Shown here: in pieces, positions 17,753 to 25,824 of the stretch
Numbering within the stretch: position 1 is the first letter of the stretch
Layout of the letters: every line of letters begins with the position of its first letter
IMG/VR virus record: IMGVR_UViG_3300036820_000626
Span: 1 to 38,177 of that record
Source: a virus
Strand: one strand, 5' to 3'
DNA: 38,177 bases
The notes under the pieces: model-generated
The model's database searches: none
The model's input: only the letters and a program-made list of their open reading frames with translations
What the model was told of the DNA's origin: nothing
Program-made: the position numbers and the translations under genes

Positions 17753-18187
17753 TCAGAAGATCCTGAAGACGAATTGCGCCATCTCCCGGTCTATCCGTTT
17801 CATTCCCGGAATAAACCGGCTCACCAAAGCCGCCAGCCTGCGCGGCACATTCACGCGGCAGAGGCGTACGCTGCGCTCCCCACAGAAGCGCTCAAGGGCA
17901 GGGAAGAGTTCCGAGACGGTTTCGAGGGCGCCACGCTCCAGCCCGATCGATGCCCACTCGACTGTCGCCTCCCCGTAAAGCGCCTCAACGATCTCGCCAG
18001 CATCGTTCTCCGCCACGAGTGTGAGGACTGCCGGCATCTTCATCAGGTCGAGCCGCGCTGCTTTCCCGACTCGCTGTTCCTGCTCAAACCACATCTGGTG
18101 AACCCGAAGCAGGTCCTCGATCCGGGCCAGCCGCCAAACGTAGCCGTTCGAGGTTCGAAGCCGCCACTGGAGGTCTAGGTCTGCCAT
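17753..18187 (-). CDS. GNAT acetyltransferase-like phage protein
   Basis: About 144 residues from the ATG at 18187 (MADLDLQW), which overlaps the upstream stop by 13 bases. A GTG 33 bases earlier would add 11 residues and is less likely. The pattern is RLARIEDLLRVHQMWFEQEQ, then AVLTLVAENDAGEIVEALYGE, a helix containing LETVSELFPALERFCGE, and a final strand pair. This matches the helix and strand order of a GNAT fold, although the classic Q/RxxGxG/A acetyl-CoA loop is not clear, so catalysis is doubtful. Similar small proteins occur beside podovirus tail genes (recollection). It could be a structural derivative of the fold. Confidence 0.5.
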   Translation of the reverse strand: MADLDLQWRLRTSNGYVWRLARIEDLLRVHQMWFEQEQRVGKAARLDLMKMPAVLTLVAENDAGEIVEALYGEATVEWASIGLERGALETVSELFPALERFCGERSVRLCRVNVPRRLAALVSRFIPGMKRIDREMAQFVFRIF

Positions 18188-19638
18188 GCGATCGCCGCCC
18201 ACGCGATACTGCCGGTCCACTCGTTGCCAGAGCCGTCGGCGTAGACGAGAATCGTCTGGCCAGCTGCGTTCACGGCGCAGAGTTGAATCCCGTGAAGGTC
18301 GTTACCGCCGCTTCCGGTGGTGCTGACTGGCGTGCAGAAGCCGATTGCGGTGACTCCCCCTGCCGAATCCTGCCACGCGAATCCCGCTGGAAGAGGAATC
18401 GTTGCGCCGCTCGCACAGGTGCCCGTCCCGAAGGCCAGTTTGCCGCTCGGGGTCTCGATAATGAGGAACTGGCCACCCGTAACCGCCTGCACATGGGACT
18501 GCAGAGCTGGTGACCATGCGATGCAGAACCACTGCGCGTCTGCTGACCAGGTCGCTCCCTCGGAGACGGAATCGCCGTCACCCCATTTGAAGGCGACGGC
18601 CATTTCGGTCTGACTCCCAGCCTTTGGGGTGATCGAAGCATTGGCGACGCCGTGAGCTGTGTTGCCGTTGGCCGTTTGAACGCTCGCCGCCGACGGTATT
18701 GCCATCGCGTTCGTGTTGCTGAATCCCGGCGGCAGGGAAAAGCTGCCGCCGTCGGCCGTGATCCCGGACCCGAAGGCGATGAGATTTCCGCCGGACAGCA
18801 TGAAGACAGCGAAAGTCCCGCCGGTGATGTCCGAAATAACCGGCTTCTGTCCCTGAGAGCCCCACCCGAAAACCAGACAGTTCGCCGTCGCCGGCCATGG
18901 AGTCGCGCCGTCTGTCCACTCGCAGAGGACCGTGCCCTGCTCATTGATCGAGGCGTTCAGGCCGATCGCATGGCGTCCTGCGTCCTGGAAGCTTCCGGGC
19001 GCGGCAATCCCGACCGAGTTCTCGATAGCCGTCCCGGGGCCCGGTGCAACCGGAAGCCCGTCGCCGACGGCTGATACTCCAATGCCGGCGGTGGTAGAAC
19101 CGGGGAGCAGGAACATCGCATACAGGCCGTCACCGGCTGGCTGCACCGAAACGCTGTCCACCGCAGCGTTTACAGGTTTTCCCCCGTTGATCGTTTTCCA
19201 TGCGTTCCACGTATTGCCGTCGTAGCTCGATCGCACCTGAAAATACCAGCCCAGGGACGGGTCGAGGTCGGTGATGACAAACTGGGACTGCGCAGCACCG
19301 TTGTCTCCGCCGTAGAGGGTCGCATTGCTCGCTGCGTCGAACAGCCGCGTCGTGGCAGCACGGACCTGGTTGTAGATGATCATCGCCCCGGCGCTTGCTC
19401 CTACTGATGCCTGCTGGGCCGCCTGCTGTGTAGTTGCCGCCTGCTGTGCAGTGAAAGTGACCACGAACAACGGATTCTCGAAAGTGACGCTCGCCGCCTG
19501 CTGCGCCGGAGCTGGTGTATTGCCGGTTGCTGTCGCCTGCTGCTGCTGGCTCAAAGACGATGCGAGTTGCCGCAGCATATTCCTCAGCGCCGGATTGCCG
19601 CCGCTGGCCTCCTCGATATTGAAGCGGGGAACCGCCAT
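18175..19638 (-). CDS. Tail fibre-like protein with tandem beta repeats and an FnIII-like domain
   Basis: 487 residues. The N-terminus is helical and Gln/Ala-rich (1-85), suited to trimerisation or attachment. Residues about 90-155 look like a fibronectin type III domain (RLFDAASNATLY, then ITDLDPSLGWYFQVRSS). From about 225 there are two full copies and one partial copy of a roughly 112-residue unit. Matching landmarks are LCEWTDGATPWPATANCLVFGW, AFKWGDGD...WFCIAW and VYADGSGNEW...AIAW, and between them GGNLIAFGSG...LPPGF and SGKLAFGTG...LPAGF. It is probably a receptor-binding or decoration protein. The ATG directly follows the stop of the Ig-domain gene (TAGATG), with GAGG upstream. Confidence 0.75.
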   Translation of the reverse strand: MAVPRFNIEEASGGNPALRNMLRQLASSLSQQQQATATGNTPAPAQQAASVTFENPLFVVTFTAQQAATTQQAAQQASVGASAGAMIIYNQVRAATTRLFDAASNATLYGGDNGAAQSQFVITDLDPSLGWYFQVRSSYDGNTWNAWKTINGGKPVNAAVDSVSVQPAGDGLYAMFLLPGSTTAGIGVSAVGDGLPVAPGPGTAIENSVGIAAPGSFQDAGRHAIGLNASINEQGTVLCEWTDGATPWPATANCLVFGWGSQGQKPVISDITGGTFAVFMLSGGNLIAFGSGITADGGSFSLPPGFSNTNAMAIPSAASVQTANGNTAHGVANASITPKAGSQTEMAVAFKWGDGDSVSEGATWSADAQWFCIAWSPALQSHVQAVTGGQFLIIETPSGKLAFGTGTCASGATIPLPAGFAWQDSAGGVTAIGFCTPVSTTGSGGNDLHGIQLCAVNAAGQTILVYADGSGNEWTGSIAWAAIAWQT

Positions 19639-20727
19639 CTATCCGCGCCTCGCTGCAAAGAGTTTTCGCTGCCAGAGAATCGCGTTGTGGATCTCAAACC
19701 ACGCGTCGGCGACGCCGCCGTTATCGAAAGACGGTCCCCATCGCTCGGAGTGGGCGGCTCCGCGGCAGACGAAATCCTTTTTCGTCTCCACCGGGTTCCC
19801 GTTGGCGTCGGACTGGAAGAAGAAAGGCCGCTGCGGTGTCGTCACCGAATACACCTTCCCGGCATCGTCGACAGCGGTCACATTGAGTTGGCCCGACCCC
19901 TTCGCGGAGATGCTGACACCGCCAAGCTGCATGACCGCGAGACCGGGATTGGCTGCTGGAACCCCAGTCCACTGCGAGAAATAGCCCTGCGGATTTCCGT
20001 TCACGTCGTCGTCGTGGTACTGGCCTTCCTCGATGCAGTAGATCGCGCCATCTTCTCCCGCAAGAAGCAGCGCAGCGTCGGCCGAAGCCACCGTATCTGT
20101 CACCGGAGCCGGGGACACGGTGATCGCGTAGACAGCGGTGCTGCTTTCCGGCGGATTGCCTGAGTCCGTCACAGTGACGATGAACTGAAAGCCGCCCTGC
20201 GCGGTAGGGATGCCCGAGATGCCGCCCTGATCCGCCAGGGCGAGACCCGGCGGCAATGCGCCACTCGTGACCGCGAAGGTAAAGGGAGGGTTTGCACCCT
20301 GCGCGGACAGTTCCCCGTTATAGGCAACACCGAGGGTCGCGTCCGCAAGCGAAGAGGTGATAATGGCCGGGATACCGGTGACTTCGATGGCGAAGGCGCC
20401 CGTCGTGATGAGCGCTGGGTTGCTGGAGTCGGTCGCTTTGATCGTGAAATTGAAAGCGCCCAGGGCCGTTGGAGCGCCTGAGATTACTCCCTGCGCCGAC
20501 AACGCAAGGCCAGGGGGCAGAGCGCCGCTGATGACCGAGAATGCGTAGGGTGCCGTGCCGCCGGTGGCCGCAAGCGGCGCGTTGTATTGCTTTCCAAGGA
20601 TGGCCGGGGGCAGCGATGCTGTGGCGATATAGAAGTCCGCCGTAGGGACTGGCGGCCGATAGGGAGTTCCAGGCTGCCCCGTCCCTCCGCCGTCTGTTCC
20701 CCCGCCGCCATAGGTGATATAGACCAC
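19639..20727 (-). CDS. Virion protein with two putative Ig (He_PIG-type) domains
   Basis: 362 residues. GTG start with AGGAGG; the A and first GG also form part of the upstream TAG stop. The N-terminus is Gly/Thr/Pro-rich. Two tandem Ig-like domains follow (about 35-118 and 119-205), each with the landmark ISGALPPGLAL or VTSGALPPGLAL, then ISGxPT, then a closing strand with TIKATDSSNP or TVTDSGNP. The C-terminal 145 residues are a separate beta domain with GSGQLNVTAVDDAGK and an aromatic end (AWFEIHNAILWQRKLF). It lies directly after the tail nozzle, so it is probably a tail appendage that binds the cell surface weakly through its Ig domains. Confidence 0.75.
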   Translation of the reverse strand: MVYITYGGGGTDGGGTGQPGTPYRPPVPTADFYIATASLPPAILGKQYNAPLAATGGTAPYAFSVISGALPPGLALSAQGVISGAPTALGAFNFTIKATDSSNPALITTGAFAIEVTGIPAIITSSLADATLGVAYNGELSAQGANPPFTFAVTSGALPPGLALADQGGISGIPTAQGGFQFIVTVTDSGNPPESSTAVYAITVSPAPVTDTVASADAALLLAGEDGAIYCIEEGQYHDDDVNGNPQGYFSQWTGVPAANPGLAVMQLGGVSISAKGSGQLNVTAVDDAGKVYSVTTPQRPFFFQSDANGNPVETKKDFVCRGAAHSERWGPSFDNGGVADAWFEIHNAILWQRKLFAARRG

Positions 20728-20736
20728 TTTCGCCTC

Positions 20737-22980
20737 CTATGCGTACCGCTGCGGCATGTAGCACGCGTCGCTGGCCGCAATGTCATCGACGGACCACTTG
20801 CGGCCGTTGGGGTTAGGAATCCAGGCATGTGCGCGAACTGAAAAGATAATCGGCTCCTCGAAGCCCATGAAGTAATTAACCGTGTACGTCTTATTGTTGG
20901 TCGTCGAGTTCCCGGCAGGGACGTGGAACCGAATCTCGCGGTGTATCGGATCGATACACACACGGATCACCGAAGCGGCCCTCCAGTTGATCGATTCCCA
21001 GTCCTCCAGGATCTCGCGTCCAACAAATTGCGGCGCGCCGCTTTGCCAGACGAAGGCTCCACTGCGGTGCGCAAGCGCGATGAATGCGTTGCCTGCGTAG
21101 CCCGGCGAGAGGTCGGCGGTGAAAACATCCAGGGCGCGCGGCCCGCACGGTCCGACGCCCGTCCACAGCGGCTCAGATTCCCAATCCGTCGGATTGCCGT
21201 CGTCGGGAGTAATCGCGTGAGCCGAGTTCTCCTTGAAGCCGATTTGTATCTCGCGCAGTTCGCGCCAGCAGATACAGCGATCGCCGTCTTCAGGCGCCAC
21301 ATCAAGATTGCTGCCCGGAACCTCGATGCCTTCCGGGTCTTCGAGATCCCCAACCAGGAACGTGGACGGGAACCCTTCAGCCCCTGTGTAGATCACCCGA
21401 TTCAGCTTCTTGCTGAAATAGATGTCGGTGCAGGCTGGGATCTGGATTCGGTTGAAAAAATCGGTGACATCGCTGGCTCCTTCAAGGTAGGTATCGATGA
21501 AATCGAAGTACGCCGTGGTGGTGACGTTGTCGTTGATGAGGGTCGCAGTCTGCAGAATCTTCGCCTCGCCCTCGCCCGGATCGACGTAGTCGTCCTGGTA
21601 GATGTAGTAATATGGCCCCGCCGAGGACTGCCCGGCTACCGTGAACGCGCAGATCCTCGCCACGCAGTTGTAGGGACCGAGTGGAAGCCCCTGCACGAGC
21701 ATCTTGCGGCCGTCGAGCGAGATGTCGCAGCTGATCGGCACCGGGCCACCGACGCCGCAGATGTACCCCGTCCGCGTCTGGTAGAGCACGATCATGTACC
21801 GGGTGCCCGAGGAGACATTTCCAGCCGGTGTCGTGTATGCCGTGTTTTCGGCGGCAGGTGTCGCACCGGTTGGATAGGCGCTCAATGTGATCTGCTGCCC
21901 GATCGCATAGCTGCCGACCAGCGCGTAGTAAGTGGGATCGGTGTATTGAGCCGCCACAGGCGCGCCTGCGCAAAAGAAAGCATAGACATTCGAGCCCGTC
22001 GCCTGGTACTGGCCGGCGAGCTGCGCCATCTGAGGCGAGACGGCTAGCAGCAGCACGTTGAGGTCTACCGCACCGCCTGTGTTATTGGTCCACTGCAGCA
22101 CCGAAGCCGAGAGCGTCCCGTCGGGGTTAACGATACTGGCGAGAGATTCGCCATATTGGTTCGTCCAGGTGCAGACGAGAAATACCGTCATCCCGGGGGC
22201 GATCGAGGAATTGACATCAGCCGCGGTGCCGGCCACAGTCGGAGCCATCGGGGAGGGAAGTCCGGAAGTAACCGTTATGGAGAATTTCTCCCAGAGAACG
22301 CCGCCTTCCGCCGGGCCGTCCTGCACGGTCTGTCCGTCACCCGTTGGCCACGCTGGCTCGCTGTTGCCGCTCGTCCCCGGATTCGTGGCGATAAACAGCA
22401 TCCCGGCCACAGCGCCGTTCTGATTCGTGGCTGTGACGGCGTGGCCTTTGCGATAAGCCTGATCGGGAGACCATGGCGCGCCGAACGGAAGGTCTGAAGC
22501 CGGATCGATGGCCTGTGTGGCGCCGTCGATGATCAGGGGTGGCATAGAGCCCCTCATCAGGTCGCTCTGCGCGGCCATCATGCGGTTGTATGCCTGGCAA
22601 AATTGAGTGAAGAGGCCAGCCTGCAGAGCCACATTGGCCGTGGCCAGAAATTCAGCCGTCGTGAGTTTCTTCAGCGACGCCTGCGACCATGGAGATCCTA
22701 TCCACAGGTTCCCGTCATTCTGTGTTGAGGCGACAATGGATACGTTCGATTGCCCCGTGTTGCTCGGCGAGAGATAGCGCAGAACGCCGAGACCGCCGAC
22801 GGGGCCCGCCAGGGTTAGCAGCCGCTTCTTGCCGTAGCGCGTTGCGATCGATTGGCCGAAATACCTTACGTTGCGCGCGGACGATGCCAGCCCGAAAGCA
22901 AGGAGCGTGGGATCGTCCCACTGCACCTTGCTTCCGAAGCGGGGAACCGCTTGAGGCTGATATCCGGTGAAGTTCGCCAT
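20737..22980 (-). CDS. Tail nozzle / packaged-DNA stabilisation-type protein
   Basis: 747 residues. The N-terminus has the typical nozzle pattern (SARNVRYFGQSIATRYGKKR, 35-54), where a strand bearing N-x-R and a basic turn begins the beta-propeller-like platform. The rest is mostly beta, with many Gly/Pro/Thr turns, KLNRVIYTG near residue 520, and WESEPLWTGVGPCGPRAL near 600. In podoviruses such proteins (P22 gp10-like, T7 gp12-like) form the distal tail tube that closes the head after packaging. The assignment rests on size, the N-terminal motif and the gene order adaptor, small protein, nozzle. Its ATG directly follows the upstream TAG, with no clear ribosome binding site, so translation is probably coupled. 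Confidence 0.75.
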   Translation of the reverse strand: MANFTGYQPQAVPRFGSKVQWDDPTLLAFGLASSARNVRYFGQSIATRYGKKRLLTLAGPVGGLGVLRYLSPSNTGQSNVSIVASTQNDGNLWIGSPWSQASLKKLTTAEFLATANVALQAGLFTQFCQAYNRMMAAQSDLMRGSMPPLIIDGATQAIDPASDLPFGAPWSPDQAYRKGHAVTATNQNGAVAGMLFIATNPGTSGNSEPAWPTGDGQTVQDGPAEGGVLWEKFSITVTSGLPSPMAPTVAGTAADVNSSIAPGMTVFLVCTWTNQYGESLASIVNPDGTLSASVLQWTNNTGGAVDLNVLLLAVSPQMAQLAGQYQATGSNVYAFFCAGAPVAAQYTDPTYYALVGSYAIGQQITLSAYPTGATPAAENTAYTTPAGNVSSGTRYMIVLYQTRTGYICGVGGPVPISCDISLDGRKMLVQGLPLGPYNCVARICAFTVAGQSSAGPYYYIYQDDYVDPGEGEAKILQTATLINDNVTTTAYFDFIDTYLEGASDVTDFFNRIQIPACTDIYFSKKLNRVIYTGAEGFPSTFLVGDLEDPEGIEVPGSNLDVAPEDGDRCICWRELREIQIGFKENSAHAITPDDGNPTDWESEPLWTGVGPCGPRALDVFTADLSPGYAGNAFIALAHRSGAFVWQSGAPQFVGREILEDWESINWRAASVIRVCIDPIHREIRFHVPAGNSTTNNKTYTVNYFMGFEEPIIFSVRAHAWIPNPNGRKWSVDDIAASDACYMPQRYA

Positions 22981-23337
22981 CTAGAACTGGCCGAGCGGTC
23001 CCGAGATGTCGAATTTAAACGGCTCATTGGCGCCGAGGCCCCCAGGATAAGCCTGCGCTGCGGTCAGTTCCACGCCGCCCTGGTAGACTTTCACCGAGCA
23101 AGCGGCCAGCGTCGCGCCGAGCGTCAGTTCGGCCGTGTAGCCGAGGGGCTGATTCGTGGCGGCGACTTTGTCGGGCAGAGAGCCGGGTGAGCCGCCAGGC
23201 ACGAACTTTGGATTCGTGAGGGCCGTGAGGTCCACGGGCTCCGGGCTCGCGTAATTGCCGGCTGGGGTGAATGCGATCGACAGCGTCTTGCGACGCCGCG
23301 AAATGTCTACCGACTTGACTGCGCCGGTCAGGGCCAT
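22981..23337 (-). CDS. Small conserved-looking virion protein, unknown
   Basis: 118 residues. ATG with AGGAGG upstream. A compact beta protein: KSVDISRRRKTLSIAF at the start, a Pro-rich middle, and YTAELTLGATLAACSVKVYQGG. No family was recognised. It sits between the head-tail adaptor and the nozzle and ends in TAG directly before the nozzle ATG, so the two are likely made together. It is plausibly a tail or neck component. Confidence 0.65.
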   Translation of the reverse strand: MALTGAVKSVDISRRRKTLSIAFTPAGNYASPEPVDLTALTNPKFVPGGSPGSLPDKVAATNQPLGYTAELTLGATLAACSVKVYQGGVELTAAQAYPGGLGANEPFKFDISGPLGQF

Positions 23338-23371
23338 GAGGGAACCTCCTGCGCTCCGGGAGCGGGTTCGG

Positions 23372-24070
23372 TTACGGGTTATTGGTTGGCGCGATGATCA
23401 TGCCGGCCGCGACGAAACGCGGGTGCATGGGCGGAACTCGGTTAAGCTTCGCCTGGTCGCGCATGACAGCAGCTCGTTCAAAGGTGTCCAGTGCGTCATC
23501 CCCGTCCTGCTTCCGGGTCTGAGCCAGTTCCTGATTGCCCCGGAGGTCGTACACCAGGCTCGACAGGTTGTAGGCGAGGATGTTGGTGACGCCCCGGATC
23601 GTCTTGTCTGCAGGGTCGACCAGGGTGGTGGACATCGCATTGAAAGTCACGCGAAGGTCCACGGCAACGGCGGAAGGCGCGAGCTGGATAGAGCCGCCTG
23701 TCCACGCCCATTCAGGGATGCCGATGACGCCGGCCGGATAGTCGTCCAGATCCTCGACGAGGATGGCGTCTTTGTATTCAGTGTCCGAAGCGCCAAAGGT
23801 TTTCCACTCGATGCGCCGCGGCATCATGAGCGACTGGAGCGGTTGCCCGTCCCTCATGTAGTCGTCGAGCGAGGTTGTCCCCGCGGCGACGTTGGCGAGC
23901 ACCAGGCGAACTTCCTGATAGTCAAGCCCGAGCATGGACAGCTCGGTCGAGAGATCATCCCATTTCTGATTTAGAAATGGCATCAGGTAATCCTTATCGA
24001 ACTCAGATCCCGCCGGGTCGTCCAGCAGGGCCTGAGTGCGCCGGATCACGTCGCCAACGTTCCAGAGCAT
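23372..24070 (-). CDS. Head-tail adaptor-like protein
   Basis: 232 residues, the length of podovirus adaptors. The N-terminus is MLWNVGDVIRRTQALLDDP, then a helix containing YLMPFLNQKWDDLSTELSM; the middle is beta (PRRIEWKTFG, GSIQLAPSAVAVDLRVTF); the C-terminal half is helical, ending in an extended arm (PPMHPRFVAAGM). This helix, beta, helix, arm order fits the P22 gp4/T7 gp11-type connector that binds under the portal and receives the nozzle. The start lies four bases after the upstream stop. Assignment is by layout and neighbours. Confidence 0.7.
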   Translation of the reverse strand: MLWNVGDVIRRTQALLDDPAGSEFDKDYLMPFLNQKWDDLSTELSMLGLDYQEVRLVLANVAAGTTSLDDYMRDGQPLQSLMMPRRIEWKTFGASDTEYKDAILVEDLDDYPAGVIGIPEWAWTGGSIQLAPSAVAVDLRVTFNAMSTTLVDPADKTIRGVTNILAYNLSSLVYDLRGNQELAQTRKQDGDDALDTFERAAVMRDQAKLNRVPPMHPRFVAAGMIIAPTNNP

Positions 24071-24073
24071 CGG

Positions 24074-25039
24074 CTACTCCGCCTTTTTGGTAGTCGCCTT
24101 TGCGTCAGCCGCTCCGGCTTTGGCATTGATGCGACCGCGCAGCCGCGCGTCACGCTCCTCGATGGTTTCCGGTATGTCCTCTTTCGTGATGCCCAGGCCT
24201 TCCAGCACCTTTCTTGCCAGCCTGGCCAGCGAGTTATGCTGCGGATCGGCTTGCGCGCCGATGGTCCACGCCTTCAGCGGATCGATCACCCAGCCACAGG
24301 TTGCGCAAAGCGCAGCGCCGTTCCTGGGTTCGCTGCCGCAGCTCGGGCACGGTTCGGCAATCTGCGCTTCCTCCCGTGTCGCGTCCAGCCATTCCTTTGG
24401 ATTAGCCAGCCGGCGCTCCCGCATCAGCAGCCGGCACGAGGACCGGTGGCGATCCGTGATGTTGCGCGCCCCGGAACGGTGGGGGCTGTGCCACTCGTTG
24501 TCGGCCTCCTGGACATCCTTAACCGCTGTGGTGATCAGTGCGGCCTTTGCCTGCGCATACTGCGTGGCGATTTCCGGATCATTCAGCAAGCTGCCGTCGA
24601 GCTTCCATTCGAGGGCCGTACCATCCCCCCGGATGACAAAGAGGCCTCCGGTATTGGAGTACTTGCTCTCGAACTCCTTAGCGAGCAGCATTGGCAGGAG
24701 GCAGACCGGGCTGAAGGATCCCTCATTGTCCTTCGACGTGTAGCGAGGTTCGCGGATGACAAGCATGGTGTACGGCTGATCGAGCGGACATGCCGGCACG
24801 ATGAGATTCCTGAACAACGCGGAGTGGACCTTCGCCCGCCGGGGCAGCAGGCTCACGATGGTGGCTGCTTCGACGCCCATGCGCTCGTTCTGGATCGCCA
24901 GCCCATACAGTTCAGTGCGGTACTGTCTCGCGTTGGGGGTGGCGCCGTCGCCAGCGCCGTGAAGGGTGCGGCCTGCCACTTCCTTTGAGATAATCGTCCG
25001 CTGTTCTTCGACGCTCGGTGCGTGAAAACCTGTTTCCAT
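24074..25039 (-). CDS. Phage protein with C-terminal zinc ribbon, unknown role
   Basis: 321 residues from METGFHAPSVEEQ. AGGAGAGG lies directly upstream and overlaps the TAA of the preceding gene, so the longer open frame reaching 25408 is spurious (its first 123 residues are Arg-rich shadow). The middle has a beta-rich fold (YTMLVIREPRYTS, NTGGLFVIRGDGTALEWKLDG). A zinc ribbon with Cys231, Cys234, Cys245 and Cys248 (CPSCGSE, CATCGW) follows, then a charged helical tail ending in Ala/Lys. It lies between the capsid and adaptor genes. Structural role or head completion is possible; no function is assigned. Confidence 0.7.
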   Translation of the reverse strand: METGFHAPSVEEQRTIISKEVAGRTLHGAGDGATPNARQYRTELYGLAIQNERMGVEAATIVSLLPRRAKVHSALFRNLIVPACPLDQPYTMLVIREPRYTSKDNEGSFSPVCLLPMLLAKEFESKYSNTGGLFVIRGDGTALEWKLDGSLLNDPEIATQYAQAKAALITTAVKDVQEADNEWHSPHRSGARNITDRHRSSCRLLMRERRLANPKEWLDATREEAQIAEPCPSCGSEPRNGAALCATCGWVIDPLKAWTIGAQADPQHNSLARLARKVLEGLGITKEDIPETIEERDARLRGRINAKAGAADAKATTKKAE

Positions 25040-25050
25040 AAAGCCTCTCC

Positions 25051-25761
25051 TTAGTTGCCGACGTGCTCGGTCATGCCGCATCGTCTGGCGAGTTCGTTTC
25101 GGATCCGGCCCGCAGCCAACGACGTGCCGAAGAGAATGCCGCGGTCCTTGCGCAGGCGCAGCAGGATGTTCTCTGTGTCCCGTTGCTGTCCGCGCTCGTA
25201 CTCGTCCTTCGCCGCATTGGATCGAAGGAGGATTTCCTGCTCCACCGAATGCCGGTGGCGGTGCTTGATCTGCTCGCACTCCGATATCGCATCGTCCAGA
25301 CGCGAGAGCGACGGAATCTCGGTCTCGCCGGGCATCCCTGCAGCCATCTCGTAATCGCCGCGTTCTGGATAAGGTCCGAGCAACGGGATGTTTGTGCCGG
25401 GTACGCACAGTTCAAAGGCTGCGCGGGGATACATAGCCTGCGGGCACCACCGTTCGAGCACCCAACCGTCAAATCCATACTTCCGCGTCAAGCGCACCTC
25501 AACGACAATGCGAATCGGCTTGTGCGTGTGGGGCAGAACAATGCCGCCTTCTGTCCGCAGTTGGATGCCGCCGCGCTGCTCAACCGGAATGTTGTGATCC
25601 CAGTCGTGCCAGCGGCCGCCCTGCTTGACGACGCGATTGGGAGCCCAGATAAGCCGGTACATCGGCTCACCGTAAGGGTTCCGGCCGCCGCGGCGCGTGA
25701 TGTGTTCCTGAACCGCGTACGGTGCCCGCTGCTCGCCCTGGATGTCGTCTCTCTGAATCAT
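25051..25761 (-). CDS. Hypothetical phage protein next to the capsid gene
   Basis: 236 residues. It contains YRLIWAPNRVVKQGGRWHDWD (35-55), a beta region including RIVVEVRLTRKYGFDGWVLERW (82-103), PGTNIPLLGPYPERGDYEM, and then a long charged helix (about 155-215) that could form a coiled coil. No cysteine cluster. I recall similar proteins downstream of podovirus capsid genes but know no function. The ATG has only a weak upstream GGGG, and a GC-rich hairpin precedes it, so its expression may be lower than that of the capsid gene. Confidence 0.7.
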   Translation of the reverse strand: MIQRDDIQGEQRAPYAVQEHITRRGGRNPYGEPMYRLIWAPNRVVKQGGRWHDWDHNIPVEQRGGIQLRTEGGIVLPHTHKPIRIVVEVRLTRKYGFDGWVLERWCPQAMYPRAAFELCVPGTNIPLLGPYPERGDYEMAAGMPGETEIPSLSRLDDAISECEQIKHRHRHSVEQEILLRSNAAKDEYERGQQRDTENILLRLRKDRGILFGTSLAAGRIRNELARRCGMTEHVGN

Positions 25762-25780
25762 TCGGTCCCCGGATGGCCGA

Positions 25781-25801
25781 GGCGGCTCACGGGGAGCCGC
25801 C
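25781..25801 (-). terminator. GC-rich hairpin after the capsid gene, without U-tract
   Basis: An eight-base perfect stem, GGCGGCTC paired with GAGCCGCC, with a five-base loop, 24 bases after the capsid stop. No run of T follows on the minus strand, so it is not a complete intrinsic terminator. It could attenuate transcription or protect the 3' end of a processed capsid mRNA. Confidence 0.45.
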
Positions 25802-25824
25802 TTCAGCTTCGTCGCATTTTTGGG

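Noticed and set aside
25040-25408. N-terminal extension of the zinc-ribbon protein
   Set aside because: The 123 extra residues are Arg-rich and lie inside the upstream gene; the ATG at 25039 has a strong binding site.
25781-25801. Complete intrinsic terminator after the capsid gene
   Set aside because: The stem is strong but no T-run follows on the minus strand, and downstream genes continue on the same strand.
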